In this document: piece by piece, positions 17,994-27,038 of the stretch
Numbering within the stretch: position 1 is the first letter of the stretch
How the letters are laid out: every line of letters starts with the position of its first letter
NCBI RefSeq assembly: GCF_001457635.1
Contig: NZ_LN831051.1
Span: 1,860,001-1,924,000, forward strand
DNA length: 64,000 bases
Reading direction: 5' to 3'
From: Streptococcus pneumoniae
Lineage (GTDB): Bacteria; Bacillota; Bacilli; Lactobacillales; Streptococcaceae
Notes under the pieces: generated by a model
The model's database searches: none
What the model was told of the DNA's origin: nothing
The model's input: only the letters and a program-made list of their open reading frames with translations
Program-made: the position numbers and the translations under genes

Positions 17994-19078
17994 TAAGGAT
18001 TTACCGCTGCGACTGCCTTCTGGCGGTCACGTTTCATTGTGTTAAAGAGCAATTGTCCACAAGCTGCGTCAATATCTGTACCATGCTCTTGACGAACCAC
18101 ACAGTTGCCCCCTTTTTTCTTAAGCGTATCATAGAAAGCCAACACGCGCTCTTTGGGACTACGGCTATATTGGTCATGCTCACTAACTGGGTTATAAGGA
18201 ATCAAGTTTACATAAGACGATTTCTTGATGTTCTTGAGCAATTCAGCCAATTCCAAGGCTTGTTCCACACCGTCGTTGACTTCATTAAGCATGATATATT
18301 CAAAGGTTACACGACGGTTTGTTGTCTCAATGTAGTATTCAATAGCAGCAAAGAGTTTTTCAATCGGAAAGGCACGGTTAATCTTCATGATACTTGAACG
18401 AAGTTCATTGTTGGGTGCGTGAAGAGACACGGCAAGATTGACCTGAACCCCTTCATCAGCAAAGTCACGAATTTTATGAGCCAAACCTGAGATTGAAACC
18501 GTGATGTGACGAGCACCGATAGCCATTCCTTTATCATCATTGATAGTACGAAAGAAATTCAAGACATTGTTGTAATTATCAAAGGGCTCACCGATTCCCA
18601 TGACAACGATATGGCTGATGCGTTCATCCTGACCACGCTCATCAAAGTATTTCTGAACCAGCATGATTTGCGCTACGATTTCACCGTTATTGAGGTCACG
18701 CTGCTTCTTAATCAAACCAGAGGCACAGAAGGTACAACCGATATTACAGCCGACCTGAGTGGTCACACAGACAGATAAACCATAGTGTTGACACATGAGT
18801 ACAGTCTCAATTAACATACCGTCAGGCAATTCAAAGAGATATTTGACTGTACCATCAGCAGACTCTTGCACAATACCTTGTTTCAAGGGATTGACCACAA
18901 ACTGGTCATTGAGCTTAGCAATCAAATCCTTGGAAAGGTTGGTCATTTCTTCAAATGACTGCACACGTTTACGGTAGAGCCATTCCCAGATTTGATCTGC
19001 ACGGAATTTCTTTTCTCCCTGCTCCAATACCCATTCCTGCATGGTTTGATGTGCCAAACTATGAATTGAGGGTTTCAT
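17993..19078 (-). CDS. rlmN: Dual-specificity RNA methyltransferase RlmN
   Basis: This radical-SAM enzyme methylates C2 of A2503 in 23S rRNA and A37 in some tRNAs. The 361-residue protein has the CxxxCxxC cluster motif at Cys111, Cys115 and Cys118 ([12 protein letters not shown]). The conserved C-terminal Cys is in [27 protein letters not shown] precedes the ATG. It starts a run with yutD upstream (20 bp away) and vanZ-like and ABC-F genes downstream. Confidence 0.97.
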   Translation of the reverse strand: MKPSIHSLAHQTMQEWVLEQGEKKFRADQIWEWLYRKRVQSFEEMTNLSKDLIAKLNDQFVVNPLKQGIVQESADGTVKYLFELPDGMLIETVLMCQHYGLSVCVTTQVGCNIGCTFCASGLIKKQRDLNNGEIVAQIMLVQKYFDERGQDERISHIVVMGIGEPFDNYNNVLNFFRTINDDKGMAIGARHITVSISGLAHKIRDFADEGVQVNLAVSLHAPNNELRSSIMKINRAFPIEKLFAAIEYYIETTNRRVTFEYIMLNEVNDGVEQALELAELLKNIKKSSYVNLIPYNPVSEHDQYSRSPKERVLAFYDTLKKKGGNCVVRQEHGTDIDAACGQLLFNTMKRDRQKAVAAVNP

Positions 19079-19098
19079 TTCTTCTCCTTATTCTCTAC

Positions 19099-19629
19099 TC
19101 ACTTCTGACGAATGACAAAATGACGTTGTTCCTTGTCCTCTTTCTGAGAATGCTGGTCTTTCTGACGACGTCTATTTTTCTTATCTGCATTCGACTTTCG
19201 TTTAGTTTGAGTCGGTTTCTTTCCTTTTCTAGAAGGTGTTTCTTCTTCCGTCTTACGCATTTTCTTGTCAAATGATGCTCGCTTAGGGGCTTCATTTTCT
19301 AAGACAAAATAGGCACAACCATAACTACAATACTCTAAAAGGTAGTCTTGTAAACGACTGATTTTTTCAAGTTTTTCTTCTGTTCGGTCATCCTTGTAAA
19401 AACCTCGTAGGCGAAGCTGTTCGTTGCTCCAGTCCCCCACGATATAATCAAACTTGGTTAAGACTTCTGAAAAACGCTGATTAAAAGTCGTCACATCAAA
19501 GGCATCCTTGATATTTTCAACCAAGGAAAAAGCTATCCCTTCCGTTTCGACCTTATCCCCGTGTAAATGGAACTCCGGACCAGGAAACTTGTTATAGTTG
19601 TATAATTCAGGTGCAATTTCTTTTCGCAT
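19099..19629 (-). CDS. YutD-like (DUF1027) protein
   Basis: This 176-residue protein has an N-terminal globular region (about 1-110). It includes FDYIVGDWSNEQLRLRGFY, the core of the YutD/DUF1027 family, and YLLEYCSYGCAYFVL. The C-terminal tail, from about residue 120, is very rich in Lys/Arg (KKMRKTEEETPSRKGKKPTQ), disordered and possibly nucleic-acid binding. Function is unknown in the family. It is the first gene of the group running into rlmN. Confidence 0.88.
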   Translation of the reverse strand: MRKEIAPELYNYNKFPGPEFHLHGDKVETEGIAFSLVENIKDAFDVTTFNQRFSEVLTKFDYIVGDWSNEQLRLRGFYKDDRTEEKLEKISRLQDYLLEYCSYGCAYFVLENEAPKRASFDKKMRKTEEETPSRKGKKPTQTKRKSNADKKNRRRQKDQHSQKEDKEQRHFVIRQK

Positions 19630-19700
19630 AGATATCCTTTTTCCACGATTACTTAATACTTTATTCTACCATAATTTCTAGCAGTTAGCACGTTTCTCAT

Positions 19701-19734
19701 AAAAATGAAAAAAGTCTGACGATTTTGTCAGACC
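19701..19734 (-). terminator. Terminator of sodA
   Basis: The minus-strand hairpin GTCTGAC-aaaatc-GTCAGAC is followed by TTTTTTC. Confidence 0.88.
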
Positions 19735-19784
19735 AGAATCTTATAACCTAAAAAGAGAAGAACAATTCTTCCCTCCAACTATCA

Positions 19785-20390
19785 TTATTTAGCAGCTGCG
19801 TACAATTCATCTACTTTATTCCAGTTGATTACTGAAAAGAAAGCTTTGATGTAGTCAGGACGCACGTTGCGGTATTTCACGTAGTAAGCATGTTCCCAAA
19901 CGTCCAAGCCCAAGATTGGTTTTTTACCTTCTGAGATTGGTGTGTCTTGGTTTGCTGTTGAAGTCACTTCAAGTTTCCCTTCTTTGTTGACAACCAACCA
20001 TGCCCAACCTGAACCAAAACGAGTTGTTGCTGCTGCAGTGAAGGCTGCTTGGAATTCTTCAAATGAACCAAATGTTGCATCGATTGCTGCTGCCAGTTCT
20101 GCTGAAGGAGCTGTTTTCTCGGGAGTCATCAATTCCCAGAAAAGAGCGTGGTTCAAGTGTCCGCCACCATTGTTGATAAGTGCTTGACGGATATCAGCTG
20201 GGATAGATTCTACATCAGCAAGCAAGGCTTCAAGGTCTTCACCGATTTCAGGGTGTTTTTCTAAAGCTGCATTGGCATTGTTGACATAAGTTTGATGGTG
20301 TTTGTCATGGTGCAAATGCATTGTTTCCGCATCGATGTATGGTTCCAAAGCGTCGTATGCATATGGAAGTTCTGGTAAGATAATAGCCAT
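19785..20390 (-). CDS. sodA: Superoxide dismutase [Mn]
   Basis: This 201-residue cytosolic SOD converts superoxide to H2O2 and O2. The metal ligands are recognisable: His27 (MHLHHDKHH), His near 81 (LNHALFW), and Asp/His in [14 protein letters not shown]. The GGGHLNH and Gly/Gln pattern fits the Mn/cambialistic group. It is monocistronic with its own promoter and terminator. It works with Gor and the PC4-like/Spx functions in oxidative defence against SpxB-derived peroxide. Confidence 0.97.
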   Translation of the reverse strand: MAIILPELPYAYDALEPYIDAETMHLHHDKHHQTYVNNANAALEKHPEIGEDLEALLADVESIPADIRQALINNGGGHLNHALFWELMTPEKTAPSAELAAAIDATFGSFEEFQAAFTAAATTRFGSGWAWLVVNKEGKLEVTSTANQDTPISEGKKPILGLDVWEHAYYVKYRNVRPDYIKAFFSVINWNKVDELYAAAK

Positions 20391-20421
20391 CTGTAATACC
20401 TCTTTTTCTTTCTATATGAAA

Positions 20422-20450
20422 ATGATAACGCAAACATTCACTTTTTTCAA
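20422..20450 (-). promoter_or_regulatory. sodA promoter
   Basis: On the minus strand -35 TTGAAA (20445-20450) and -10 TATCAT (20422-20427) are 17 bp apart. GAGG lies 8-9 bp before the ATG. Confidence 0.65.
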
Positions 20451-20562
20451 GTTTTTTGCTTATAGATAAGGAAATCACTGACATACTTTCTAATAAAATA
20501 AGCAAATCAGCAAGAAACCCACGACAAGATAATCCTGACGCGGGTTGTAGTTTCAACAAATG

Positions 20563-21600
20563 TCAATTGACCTGACTAGCAATCTGTAAGAGTGCCTTTT
20601 CAAAAAGGAAACCTTTTTCATAAAGACCTGTCTTAATCTGATAGTCTGTCTCAATCAAATAGGAAATAGCTTGCTTCAGAAAGCTCAAAGAAAGTCCTCT
20701 CGAATCTCTTAATGCAAACTTGATTTGATAAGGATTTGGGTTACGTCCCAGATAACTACCTAAACTACTTGCAATCTGCGATTCTGTTTGGCCAGACTCC
20801 GCCAAAATCTTCACCTGAGTAAAAGTCCGAAATTGTCCCAGCATGACTGCAATCAGTTTGATTTCATCTTCCCCTTGCAAGGTCAAGTCTCTCACCAAAT
20901 CGCGCGCCTGATCCATCTTTTTAGTCAGAATAAACTGAGTTAAATCAAAAATATTGTCCTGCAAGGTCTTGGGAATTGCGTTAACAATATCCTCTTCCTC
21001 AATAACAGAATTCGCCTTATAGGACTGTAAAAAGAGAAGATTTTTCTGGATTTCGCTAAATTGAAACCCCGACTTGATGAGGAGATTTTCAAAAGAATGA
21101 TTGGTAAACTGCAGACCTTGTTTCTGACTCCACTTTTGGAAATACTGGCGCAATTCTTGTTCTTTTACTTCTACTGCATCGAAGACCTTGGCATCACGCT
21201 TAAGTAATTTGACTAACCGTCTTTTGCTATCCAGCTTTCCTTCTGCAAAGATTATCAACTTGGTTGTTGGAGAAGGATTGTCAAGGTATTCCTCAAATGA
21301 CTTAAGCTCATCATCTGTCAAAAAGCGTTTCTTAGCAGTCGTGATATCCATAAAATAATCTAATATCACGATTTTCTCATCCGCAAAGAAAGGAAGGCTG
21401 ACCAACTCCAGTTCCACATCCTTGTAAACTACTTCTTTCATATCAAAGTAGGCAAAGTTGAGGTCAGCAGAATCATACCCAATCTGTTTCAACATTTGAC
21501 TCTTCATCACTTCAAACTGACCCTGATCTGTCCCTGTAAATAGGCTCAGGCTCGGTAAATTTGATAAAGTCAACTTCTGACTTTCTTCAATGGCTAGCAT
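20563..21600 (-). CDS. holA: DNA polymerase III subunit delta
   Basis: This clamp-loader delta subunit of 345 residues opens the beta clamp during replication. It shows the N-terminal LFTGTDQGQFEVMKSQML, a degenerate P-loop position characteristic of delta. The middle contains KLIIFAEGKLDSKRRLVKLLKR, and the C-terminal collar domain is QIKFALRDSRGLSLSFLKQAI...LIETDYQIKTG. The length is typical. It is 33 bp downstream of pyrDA and presumably co-transcribed. Confidence 0.94.
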   Translation of the reverse strand: MLAIEESQKLTLSNLPSLSLFTGTDQGQFEVMKSQMLKQIGYDSADLNFAYFDMKEVVYKDVELELVSLPFFADEKIVILDYFMDITTAKKRFLTDDELKSFEEYLDNPSPTTKLIIFAEGKLDSKRRLVKLLKRDAKVFDAVEVKEQELRQYFQKWSQKQGLQFTNHSFENLLIKSGFQFSEIQKNLLFLQSYKANSVIEEEDIVNAIPKTLQDNIFDLTQFILTKKMDQARDLVRDLTLQGEDEIKLIAVMLGQFRTFTQVKILAESGQTESQIASSLGSYLGRNPNPYQIKFALRDSRGLSLSFLKQAISYLIETDYQIKTGLYEKGFLFEKALLQIASQVN

Positions 21601-21633
21601 CGTCTCTCCTTTCTTCAGATTTTTTGATTTAAT

Positions 21634-22569
21634 TTAGTCAATATAGCGCAATTTCCCACGGAAATCTTCTAAGCTCTCGTAGCCTTTTTCCACCATGATT
21701 GCTTTCAGTTCATTGGTAATGCGGTCAAAAGCACTGACGCCTTCTTTGTGAAGGGTCGTTCCCACCTGCACCATACTTGCTCCACAGAGGATGTGTTCAA
21801 AGGCATCTCGACCAGTCAGAACGCCACCTGTTCCGATAATTTGGATTTGAGGATTTAAACGTTGATAAAAGGCGTGAACATTGGCTAGAGCAGTCGGTTT
21901 GATGTATTCTCCACCAATTCCACCAAAACCATTCTTAGGCCGAATAACGACAGATTCGTCTTCTATATAGAGGCCGTTTCCGATAGAGTTAACGCAGTTG
22001 ACAAACTTGAGCGGATATTTGTTGAAAATAGCTGCCGCTTGATCAAAGTGAACAATATCAAAATAAGGTGGCAATTTAATTCCAAGAGGTTTGGTGAAGT
22101 AAGCAAACACTTCTGCCAAAATCCGGTCTGTTGTCTCAAAATCATAGGCAATCTGAGGTTTACCTGGAACATTTGGACAGGAAAGATTTAGCTCAGTCAG
22201 ACCACGAAAATCACTCTCTTGGACTTTTTTCAAAATAGTATGGGTTTCCTCTGGAGACATGCCGACCAGAGATAAGAAGAAAGTTCGGTTCGACTCTTTT
22301 TCCTGCAAATCTAAAAGATAATCCAAATAATAGTCTAAGCCATTATTTGGCAAGCCCATAGAGTTGATGGAACCAAGTGGAACATCTTGGTAGCGTGGCT
22401 CAGGATTCCCCTGACGGAAGTCCAAGGTCGCTGTCTTAGTAACAAAGGTTCCTGCCGCTGAGTTTTTGACCTCTTCTAACTCCTCTATCGTCATACAAGC
22501 CACACCTGCTGCATTCATCAAGCAATTGTCAAACTCAAAACCAGCAATTTGTGTTTTCGTTGATACCAT
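21634..22569 (-). CDS. pyrDA: Dihydroorotate dehydrogenase A (class 1A, fumarate-linked)
   Basis: This 311-residue soluble flavoprotein oxidises dihydroorotate to orotate in pyrimidine synthesis, using fumarate. The class 1A catalytic Cys131 lies in [16 protein letters not shown]-binding regions include [21 protein letters not shown]. Class 1A enzymes are homodimers without the PyrK partner, and no pyrK is adjacent. It lies away from the main pyrimidine genes, as is common in streptococci. Confidence 0.96.
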   Translation of the reverse strand: MVSTKTQIAGFEFDNCLMNAAGVACMTIEELEEVKNSAAGTFVTKTATLDFRQGNPEPRYQDVPLGSINSMGLPNNGLDYYLDYLLDLQEKESNRTFFLSLVGMSPEETHTILKKVQESDFRGLTELNLSCPNVPGKPQIAYDFETTDRILAEVFAYFTKPLGIKLPPYFDIVHFDQAAAIFNKYPLKFVNCVNSIGNGLYIEDESVVIRPKNGFGGIGGEYIKPTALANVHAFYQRLNPQIQIIGTGGVLTGRDAFEHILCGASMVQVGTTLHKEGVSAFDRITNELKAIMVEKGYESLEDFRGKLRYID

Positions 22570-22918
22570 GATTCTAATCCTCCAGATTTCTTTTATTGCT
22601 AATATTATACCATAATTTTAATTCTAGGTTTACTAGATTCTGTGGTTCTATCTATTTATTCGGAAAAGAAAGTCTAGTACAGAAGTCATGCTATGGAAAC
22701 AGCTAGTGTATTGGAAGTTTGAACAAGGCTTGGGTAACAGACTTTTGAATGAAGTCCAAGCAACAAGGAGAAATCTCAACCATGAGTCCATTCCATGACT
22801 CTGTTGATCTAGAAAACCTTGCAATAGTCAAGTGATAACGAATAAAACTTTGGCTTGAAATATCCCCATGATTATCTATTACGAGGAGAAATCTCAACCT
22901 TTATCATTTTTAAAGAAA
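22570..22918. other. Gene-free stretch with a 16-bp direct repeat
   Basis: No convincing coding sequence. A minus-strand frame of 64 codons (22703-22897) has no ribosome binding site and no family resemblance that I recognise. The sequence AGGAGAAATCTCAACC occurs at 22766-22781 and 22884-22899, 118 bp apart. It may be a remnant of a mobile element. The stretch ends at a RUP. Confidence 0.5.
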
Positions 22919-23025
22919 TATAGTAAAATGAAACAAGAACAGGAGAAATCGATCAGGACAGTCAAATCGATTTCTAACAATGTTTTAGAAGTTGAGGTGT
23001 ACTATTCTAGTTTCAATCCATTATA
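22919..23025. repeat. RUP element
   Basis: A full 107-bp copy starting TATAGTAAAATGAAAC and ending TTCAATCCATTATA, with the GTCAAATCGATTTC core. It lies between pyrDA and metK. Confidence 0.93.
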
Positions 23026-23121
23026 CATGTAAATCTCTACTTTCGCAAAATGGATTTTCAGAACAGTATCCCAGTATAGTTAAAAACTATAAAAAAGAGA
23101 GGACGTTCCCCTCTTAAAATC

Positions 23122-24312
23122 TTATTTTACTGCTTCTTTCAAAGCATCTACCTTATCCAAACGTTCCCATGGAAGATCAATATCTGTACGTCCCATGTGA
23201 CCGTAAGCCGATGTTTGACGGTAAATTGGACGCTTGAGGTCCAGCATTTGGATAATCCCTGCAGGGCGAAGGTCAAAGATTTGACGAGCCGCTTTTTCAA
23301 GTTGACTTTCAGCTACTGTTCCTGTACCGAAAGTATCGATACGAACAGAAACAGGTTGCGCAACACCGATAGCATAGGCCAACTGCACTTCTGCCTTCTT
23401 AGCAAGGCCTGCTGCAACGATATTCTTGGCAATATAGCGAGCCGCATAAGAGGCTGAACGATCCACCTTAGTCGCATCTTTACCAGAGAAGGCACCACCA
23501 CCATGACGAGAGTAGCCACCATAAGTATCTACAATAATCTTACGACCAGTCAAACCTGAGTCCCCTTGAGGACCACCGATTACAAAACGACCTGTCGGAT
23601 TGATAAAGAATTTTGCCTTATCATCAAGATAAGAAGATGGAATAACTTCTTTGATGACCTTGTCAATCACATCTTGATGGATTTGTTCATTAGTGGCCTC
23701 TGGATCATGCTGAGTAGAAATAACGACTGTATCTACACGTACCGGACGGTCATTTTCATCGTACTCAACTGTAACTTGTGATTTTGCATCTGGACGGAGA
23801 TAGCTAATTTCTCCAGACTTACGAAGTTCTGCCAGACGACGAACCAATTTATGACTGAGTGCAATTGGCAATGGCATGAGCTCTTCTGTTTCATCTACTG
23901 CAAATCCAAACATGAGCCCTTGGTCACCTGCTCCAATCAAGTCCAGTGGATCTTGATCAGCATTTCCACGAACCTCCAAGGCTTCGTTAACACCTTGAGC
24001 GATGTCAGGAGATTGTTCCACCAAAGATGGGTGTACTCCCACCGTCTCAGCAGAAAATCCATATTCTGTATTGGTATAACCAATCTCTGCAATGGTATCA
24101 CGAACCACACGGTTAATATCCACATAGGCATTTGTAGAAATTTCACCAAAAACGTGGACAGAACCAGTATATACAGCTGTTTCAGCAGCAACGTGCGCCT
24201 CTGGATCCTTTGCTAAAATAGCATCCAAAATCGCATCTGAAATTTGGTCTGCAATCTTATCCGGATGCCCCTCAGATACAGATTCAGACGTGAATAATTT
24301 ACGTTCTGACAT
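23122..24312 (-). CDS. metK: S-adenosylmethionine synthetase
   Basis: MetK makes SAM from methionine and ATP. The 396-residue protein shows [13 protein letters not shown] near the N-terminus, [12 protein letters not shown] in the middle and [20 protein letters not shown], the ATP and methionine binding loops. Full length. The start codon is preceded by an unusually long Shine-Dalgarno (GGGGGGAC). Together with the upstream sequence this fits an SMK-box translational riboswitch, so expression is probably repressed by SAM. The leader carries an unusual insertion. Confidence 0.98.
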   Translation of the reverse strand: MSERKLFTSESVSEGHPDKIADQISDAILDAILAKDPEAHVAAETAVYTGSVHVFGEISTNAYVDINRVVRDTIAEIGYTNTEYGFSAETVGVHPSLVEQSPDIAQGVNEALEVRGNADQDPLDLIGAGDQGLMFGFAVDETEELMPLPIALSHKLVRRLAELRKSGEISYLRPDAKSQVTVEYDENDRPVRVDTVVISTQHDPEATNEQIHQDVIDKVIKEVIPSSYLDDKAKFFINPTGRFVIGGPQGDSGLTGRKIIVDTYGGYSRHGGGAFSGKDATKVDRSASYAARYIAKNIVAAGLAKKAEVQLAYAIGVAQPVSVRIDTFGTGTVAESQLEKAARQIFDLRPAGIIQMLDLKRPIYRQTSAYGHMGRTDIDLPWERLDKVDALKEAVK

Positions 24313-24319
24313 AAAAATG

Positions 24320-24586
24320 TCCCCCCTTAAAAAATATTGTTATAGAGTTACAAAGTACTGATAGGAATTTCCATTATCTAAGAGTTACTAGCTTCAGAAA
24401 TAAAAACGATACTTTTTTATTTCTGAAGCTAGTAAGGCGCATAGGGTGACCGCAGTATGGCGGCAACCGTAGAAAGACGAGCGACCTCGAAGCCGTCATT
24501 CTTTGCGAATTGCAAACTACTGATAGGAAAACTCTTCGTAATAAATACCTACCATCTTATCGGGACTATATAACTTTATCATTATA
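24320..24586 (-). promoter_or_regulatory. metK promoter and SMK-box (SAM-III) riboswitch, split by an insertion
   Basis: On the minus strand -10 TATAAT (24581-24586) lies about 7 nt before GTTATATAG (24566-24574), so transcription should start at the riboswitch. Recognisable parts follow. Anti-Shine-Dalgarno GTCCCG (24561-24566) is complementary to GGGGAC in the metK ribosome binding site (24318-24326). GATGGTAGG pairs by GGUAGG/CCUAUC with the CCTATCAGTA further on. TTTGTAACTCTATAAC pairs with the 5' strand GTTATA. This order matches the Enterococcus SMK box (GUUCCC-GAAAGGAUGGCGG-...-UUGUAAC-...-GGGGGAA). Between the apical helix and the 3' strand about 162 bp are inserted, flanked by 17-bp direct repeats (24351-24367 and 24513-24529). 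Assignment is by eye. Confidence 0.7.
24383..24436. repeat. Perfect long inverted repeat in the metK leader
   Basis: ACTAGCTTCAGAAATAAAAA is followed by a 7-nt spacer and its exact reverse complement, giving a 20-bp stem. It is the core of the extra segment in the metK leader. No T run follows on either strand, so it is not an ordinary terminator. It could fold as an independent hairpin inside the RNA. Confidence 0.85.
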
Positions 24587-24651
24587 CCATTTTTAATCGC
24601 AATTTGCAGTCTTTAATGTAGTGTTTCGGTTTAGATAGTTCGTTCTCATAA

Positions 24652-24681
24652 ATAAAAAAGTTGGAGCTCAGTACTCCAACA
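24652..24681 (-). terminator. Terminator of the DEAD-box helicase gene
   Basis: The minus-strand hairpin GTTGGAG-tactga-GCTCCAAC is followed by TTTTTTAT. Confidence 0.88.
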
Positions 24682-24688
24682 ATTTCTA

Positions 24689-26032
24689 TTAAAATGTTTG
24701 GCGTTTAGCTTTACGCTCTGCACGACCGCGAGCGCGATTTTCAGCACGCTTGGTTTTACGGCGCTTTTCATCAACCGCCCATTGAATTTTCTTCTTATAA
24801 CCCGGTTTGACTTTTTTCTTTTTCTTTTTAACCAAACCAATCATTTCGATATCAAGTTTATCTTGTTTTTTCTCACGGTTGGCACGACGATCACGGTCAT
24901 AGGTATCTTGAAATTCCCCGTCTTTGACCATCTTAGGACTAAACTTGATTCCCAATTTCTCCAACTCACGGATATCCGAGTCATCACTTGGCTGATAAAG
25001 GGTAATAGCTGTACCTGGTAGGCCATTTCGTCCAGTACGACCAACACGGTGAACAAAAAAAGATAAGTCTTGCGGAATGGCATCATTGATGACATGGCTG
25101 ACACCTTCAATGTCAATCCCACGTGCTGCCAAATCTGTTGCGACAATATACTCAAAATCCAGATTTTGCACCTGATTCATGATTCGCTTGCGTTCACGAG
25201 GGGCAATATCGCCATGGATTTTTGCAACCTTCAAGCCTTGAGCAGTCAGATATGAATGCAATTCATCAGCACGCGTTTTAGTGTTAACAAAAATCATTGC
25301 CAAATACGGCTGCATCGACTGAGTCAACTGGTAAATTTGAGCATTCTTATCATGTCCCTTGGTCGAAATCAACCAATTATCAATGGTGTCAGAAATAACC
25401 GTTTTGGTCTTAATTTTCTCCATAACAGGATTTGATAAGTATTTTTTCAAGAATGGTTGCAGTTTTTGTGGGATAGTCGCTGAGAAGACCATGAATTGCA
25501 AGTCTTTTGGAAGACTGTCAGCAATCTTATCAACAGTTTCCAAGAATCCCATATCCAAGGTCATATCTGCTTCATCAACAACAAATGTCTTGGCTTTATG
25601 AATAGCTAAATCACCAGATTTAACCAAGTCGTAGATACGGCCTGGTGTTCCAATAACAATATGAGGCTGATTGCTTTCCAATTTCTCAATCTGGCGAGCC
25701 TTATCCGTACCACCCACATAATTAACCACACGAACTTCGACATCTGAGTGAGCTGAAATCTGACGCGCTACTTGGTAAATTTGAGTAGCCAACTCACGAC
25801 TCGGTGCAGTAATCACTGCTTGTACACTATCGCTAGCTTCATCTAATTGCTGAAAAATCGGTAACAAGAAAGTATGAGTCTTACCTGAACCTGTTTTTGA
25901 TTCTCCTACTAGGTCACGACCTGCCAAAACAATAGGAATCAACTTGTCTTGCACCTCTGTTGGAGTTGTAAATTTTAACTCCTTCAAGGCTTCTCTAATA
26001 TAGTTTTTAAATTGAAATTTCGTAAATGACAT
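24689..26032 (-). CDS. DEAD-box ATP-dependent RNA helicase (CshB-like)
   Basis: This 447-residue protein has the complete DEAD-box set: Q motif FKNYIREALKEL...TPTEVQ, motif I SKTGSGKT, motif II VVDEADM, motif III FSATIP, and motif VI HRVGRTGRNG. The C-terminal ~90 residues are extremely basic (KKKKKKVKPGYKKK...KRAENRARGRAERK), a typical RNA-binding tail of CshB/YqfR-type helicases. It probably acts in rRNA maturation or cold-shock RNA unwinding. Monocistronic. Confidence 0.92.
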   Translation of the reverse strand: MSFTKFQFKNYIREALKELKFTTPTEVQDKLIPIVLAGRDLVGESKTGSGKTHTFLLPIFQQLDEASDSVQAVITAPSRELATQIYQVARQISAHSDVEVRVVNYVGGTDKARQIEKLESNQPHIVIGTPGRIYDLVKSGDLAIHKAKTFVVDEADMTLDMGFLETVDKIADSLPKDLQFMVFSATIPQKLQPFLKKYLSNPVMEKIKTKTVISDTIDNWLISTKGHDKNAQIYQLTQSMQPYLAMIFVNTKTRADELHSYLTAQGLKVAKIHGDIAPRERKRIMNQVQNLDFEYIVATDLAARGIDIEGVSHVINDAIPQDLSFFVHRVGRTGRNGLPGTAITLYQPSDDSDIRELEKLGIKFSPKMVKDGEFQDTYDRDRRANREKKQDKLDIEMIGLVKKKKKKVKPGYKKKIQWAVDEKRRKTKRAENRARGRAERKAKRQTF

Positions 26033-26130
26033 AACATCCTCGATTCTATCTATCTTATCAATTATACCATATTTTATTCCATTACAGTAGTCTCACTTAT
26101 TTAGGCTATTTCCAGTAGCTTCTCTAGTAA

Positions 26131-26160
26131 GAAAAGGCTGGAATTTTATAGTTCCAACCT
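26131..26160 (-). terminator. Terminator of the EEP-family nuclease gene
   Basis: The minus-strand hairpin GGTTGGAAC-tata-aaATTCCAGCC is followed by TTTTC. Confidence 0.75.
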
Positions 26161-26171
26161 CTTTTCAGTTA

Positions 26172-26987
26172 TTATTTCCAGTTTAATATAGCATTCAAGC
26201 CATAGTGATCACTCACTTGTGGACTCTTGTTACCATCAAATACGACATGTAAATTTTCCACCGCTAACTCTTTGGTAGTAAAGACATAATCGATTCGAAG
26301 GGGTTCAGTGTTCCCTTTCCAGCCATCAATTTCAGGCGGAACAGTATAGCTACCACTTTTCTCTTGAGCAACTTCAAATGCGTCTTGTAAGCCTAATGGA
26401 CTAGCTAAAATAGCTTGGTAACCTTCCTGACCTGCTGGGTTGTTAAAATCTCCAGCTAGTAAAAGTGGCTTGTTCAATTTTTTCAAGACAGCCTCAAATC
26501 GTGCCCATTCTTCTTGAAAACCTTTATCCCACCAAGAGAGATGAACACTGGCAACTGCTAGCTCCTTGCCATCGACTACAGTTTCAGCTAGGGCAACACG
26601 GCGAGTATGATAGTCTGTTGGATCATCCACATCTGAAACCAAAATTTCTCTGGCTTCAATAGGTGTTTTAGACAAGATAGCCACACCTTCGTGGTAGCGG
26701 TCATAGCCGATATGGTTATAAGCCCAGGTCCAGTAGTAATTTTTCCCTTGCTCTAACAACTTTTCAACCAAGAGTCTAACATAATGGTCTTGGTGAATAG
26801 GCTCAGCTGCTGGCAAAGCTTGATAAAGGTCATTAACCTCCACCTCTGACGAGGTCATCTCCTGATTGATTTCTTGGAAACAAATCAAATCATAGTCCTT
26901 TTCAAGAATATCTTCAAGCAAAATCTGGAATTTTTCCTCTGCTTCTTTCTCCATCCAACTGTGAGTATTGAGTGTTAAAAATTTCAT
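26172..26987 (-). CDS. Endonuclease/exonuclease/phosphatase family protein
   Basis: A 271-residue EEP-fold phosphodiesterase. Metal and catalytic residues are visible: LTLNTHSW and ICFQEIN near the N-terminus, VASVHLSWW in the middle, LLAGDFNNPAG with Asp-Asn, and VSDHYGLNA with the terminal Asp-His. No signal peptide. Similar proteins hydrolyse nucleic acids or phospholipids; the substrate is not predictable. It directly follows the PTS gene (52 bp) and may be co-expressed. Confidence 0.87.
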   Translation of the reverse strand: MKFLTLNTHSWMEKEAEEKFQILLEDILEKDYDLICFQEINQEMTSSEVEVNDLYQALPAAEPIHQDHYVRLLVEKLLEQGKNYYWTWAYNHIGYDRYHEGVAILSKTPIEAREILVSDVDDPTDYHTRRVALAETVVDGKELAVASVHLSWWDKGFQEEWARFEAVLKKLNKPLLLAGDFNNPAGQEGYQAILASPLGLQDAFEVAQEKSGSYTVPPEIDGWKGNTEPLRIDYVFTTKELAVENLHVVFDGNKSPQVSDHYGLNAILNWK

Positions 26988-27038
26988 TCTTTTCTCCCAA
27001 AATAAGAGGTTGGAATACAGCTTCCAACCTCAAGTATA

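Noticed and set aside
20510-20560. Terminator after holA
   Set aside because: AACCCGCG...CGTGGGTT is an imperfect stem without a T run on the required strand.
22703-22897. 64-codon minus-strand frame between pyrDA and metK
   Set aside because: No ribosome binding site, and no recognisable domain.
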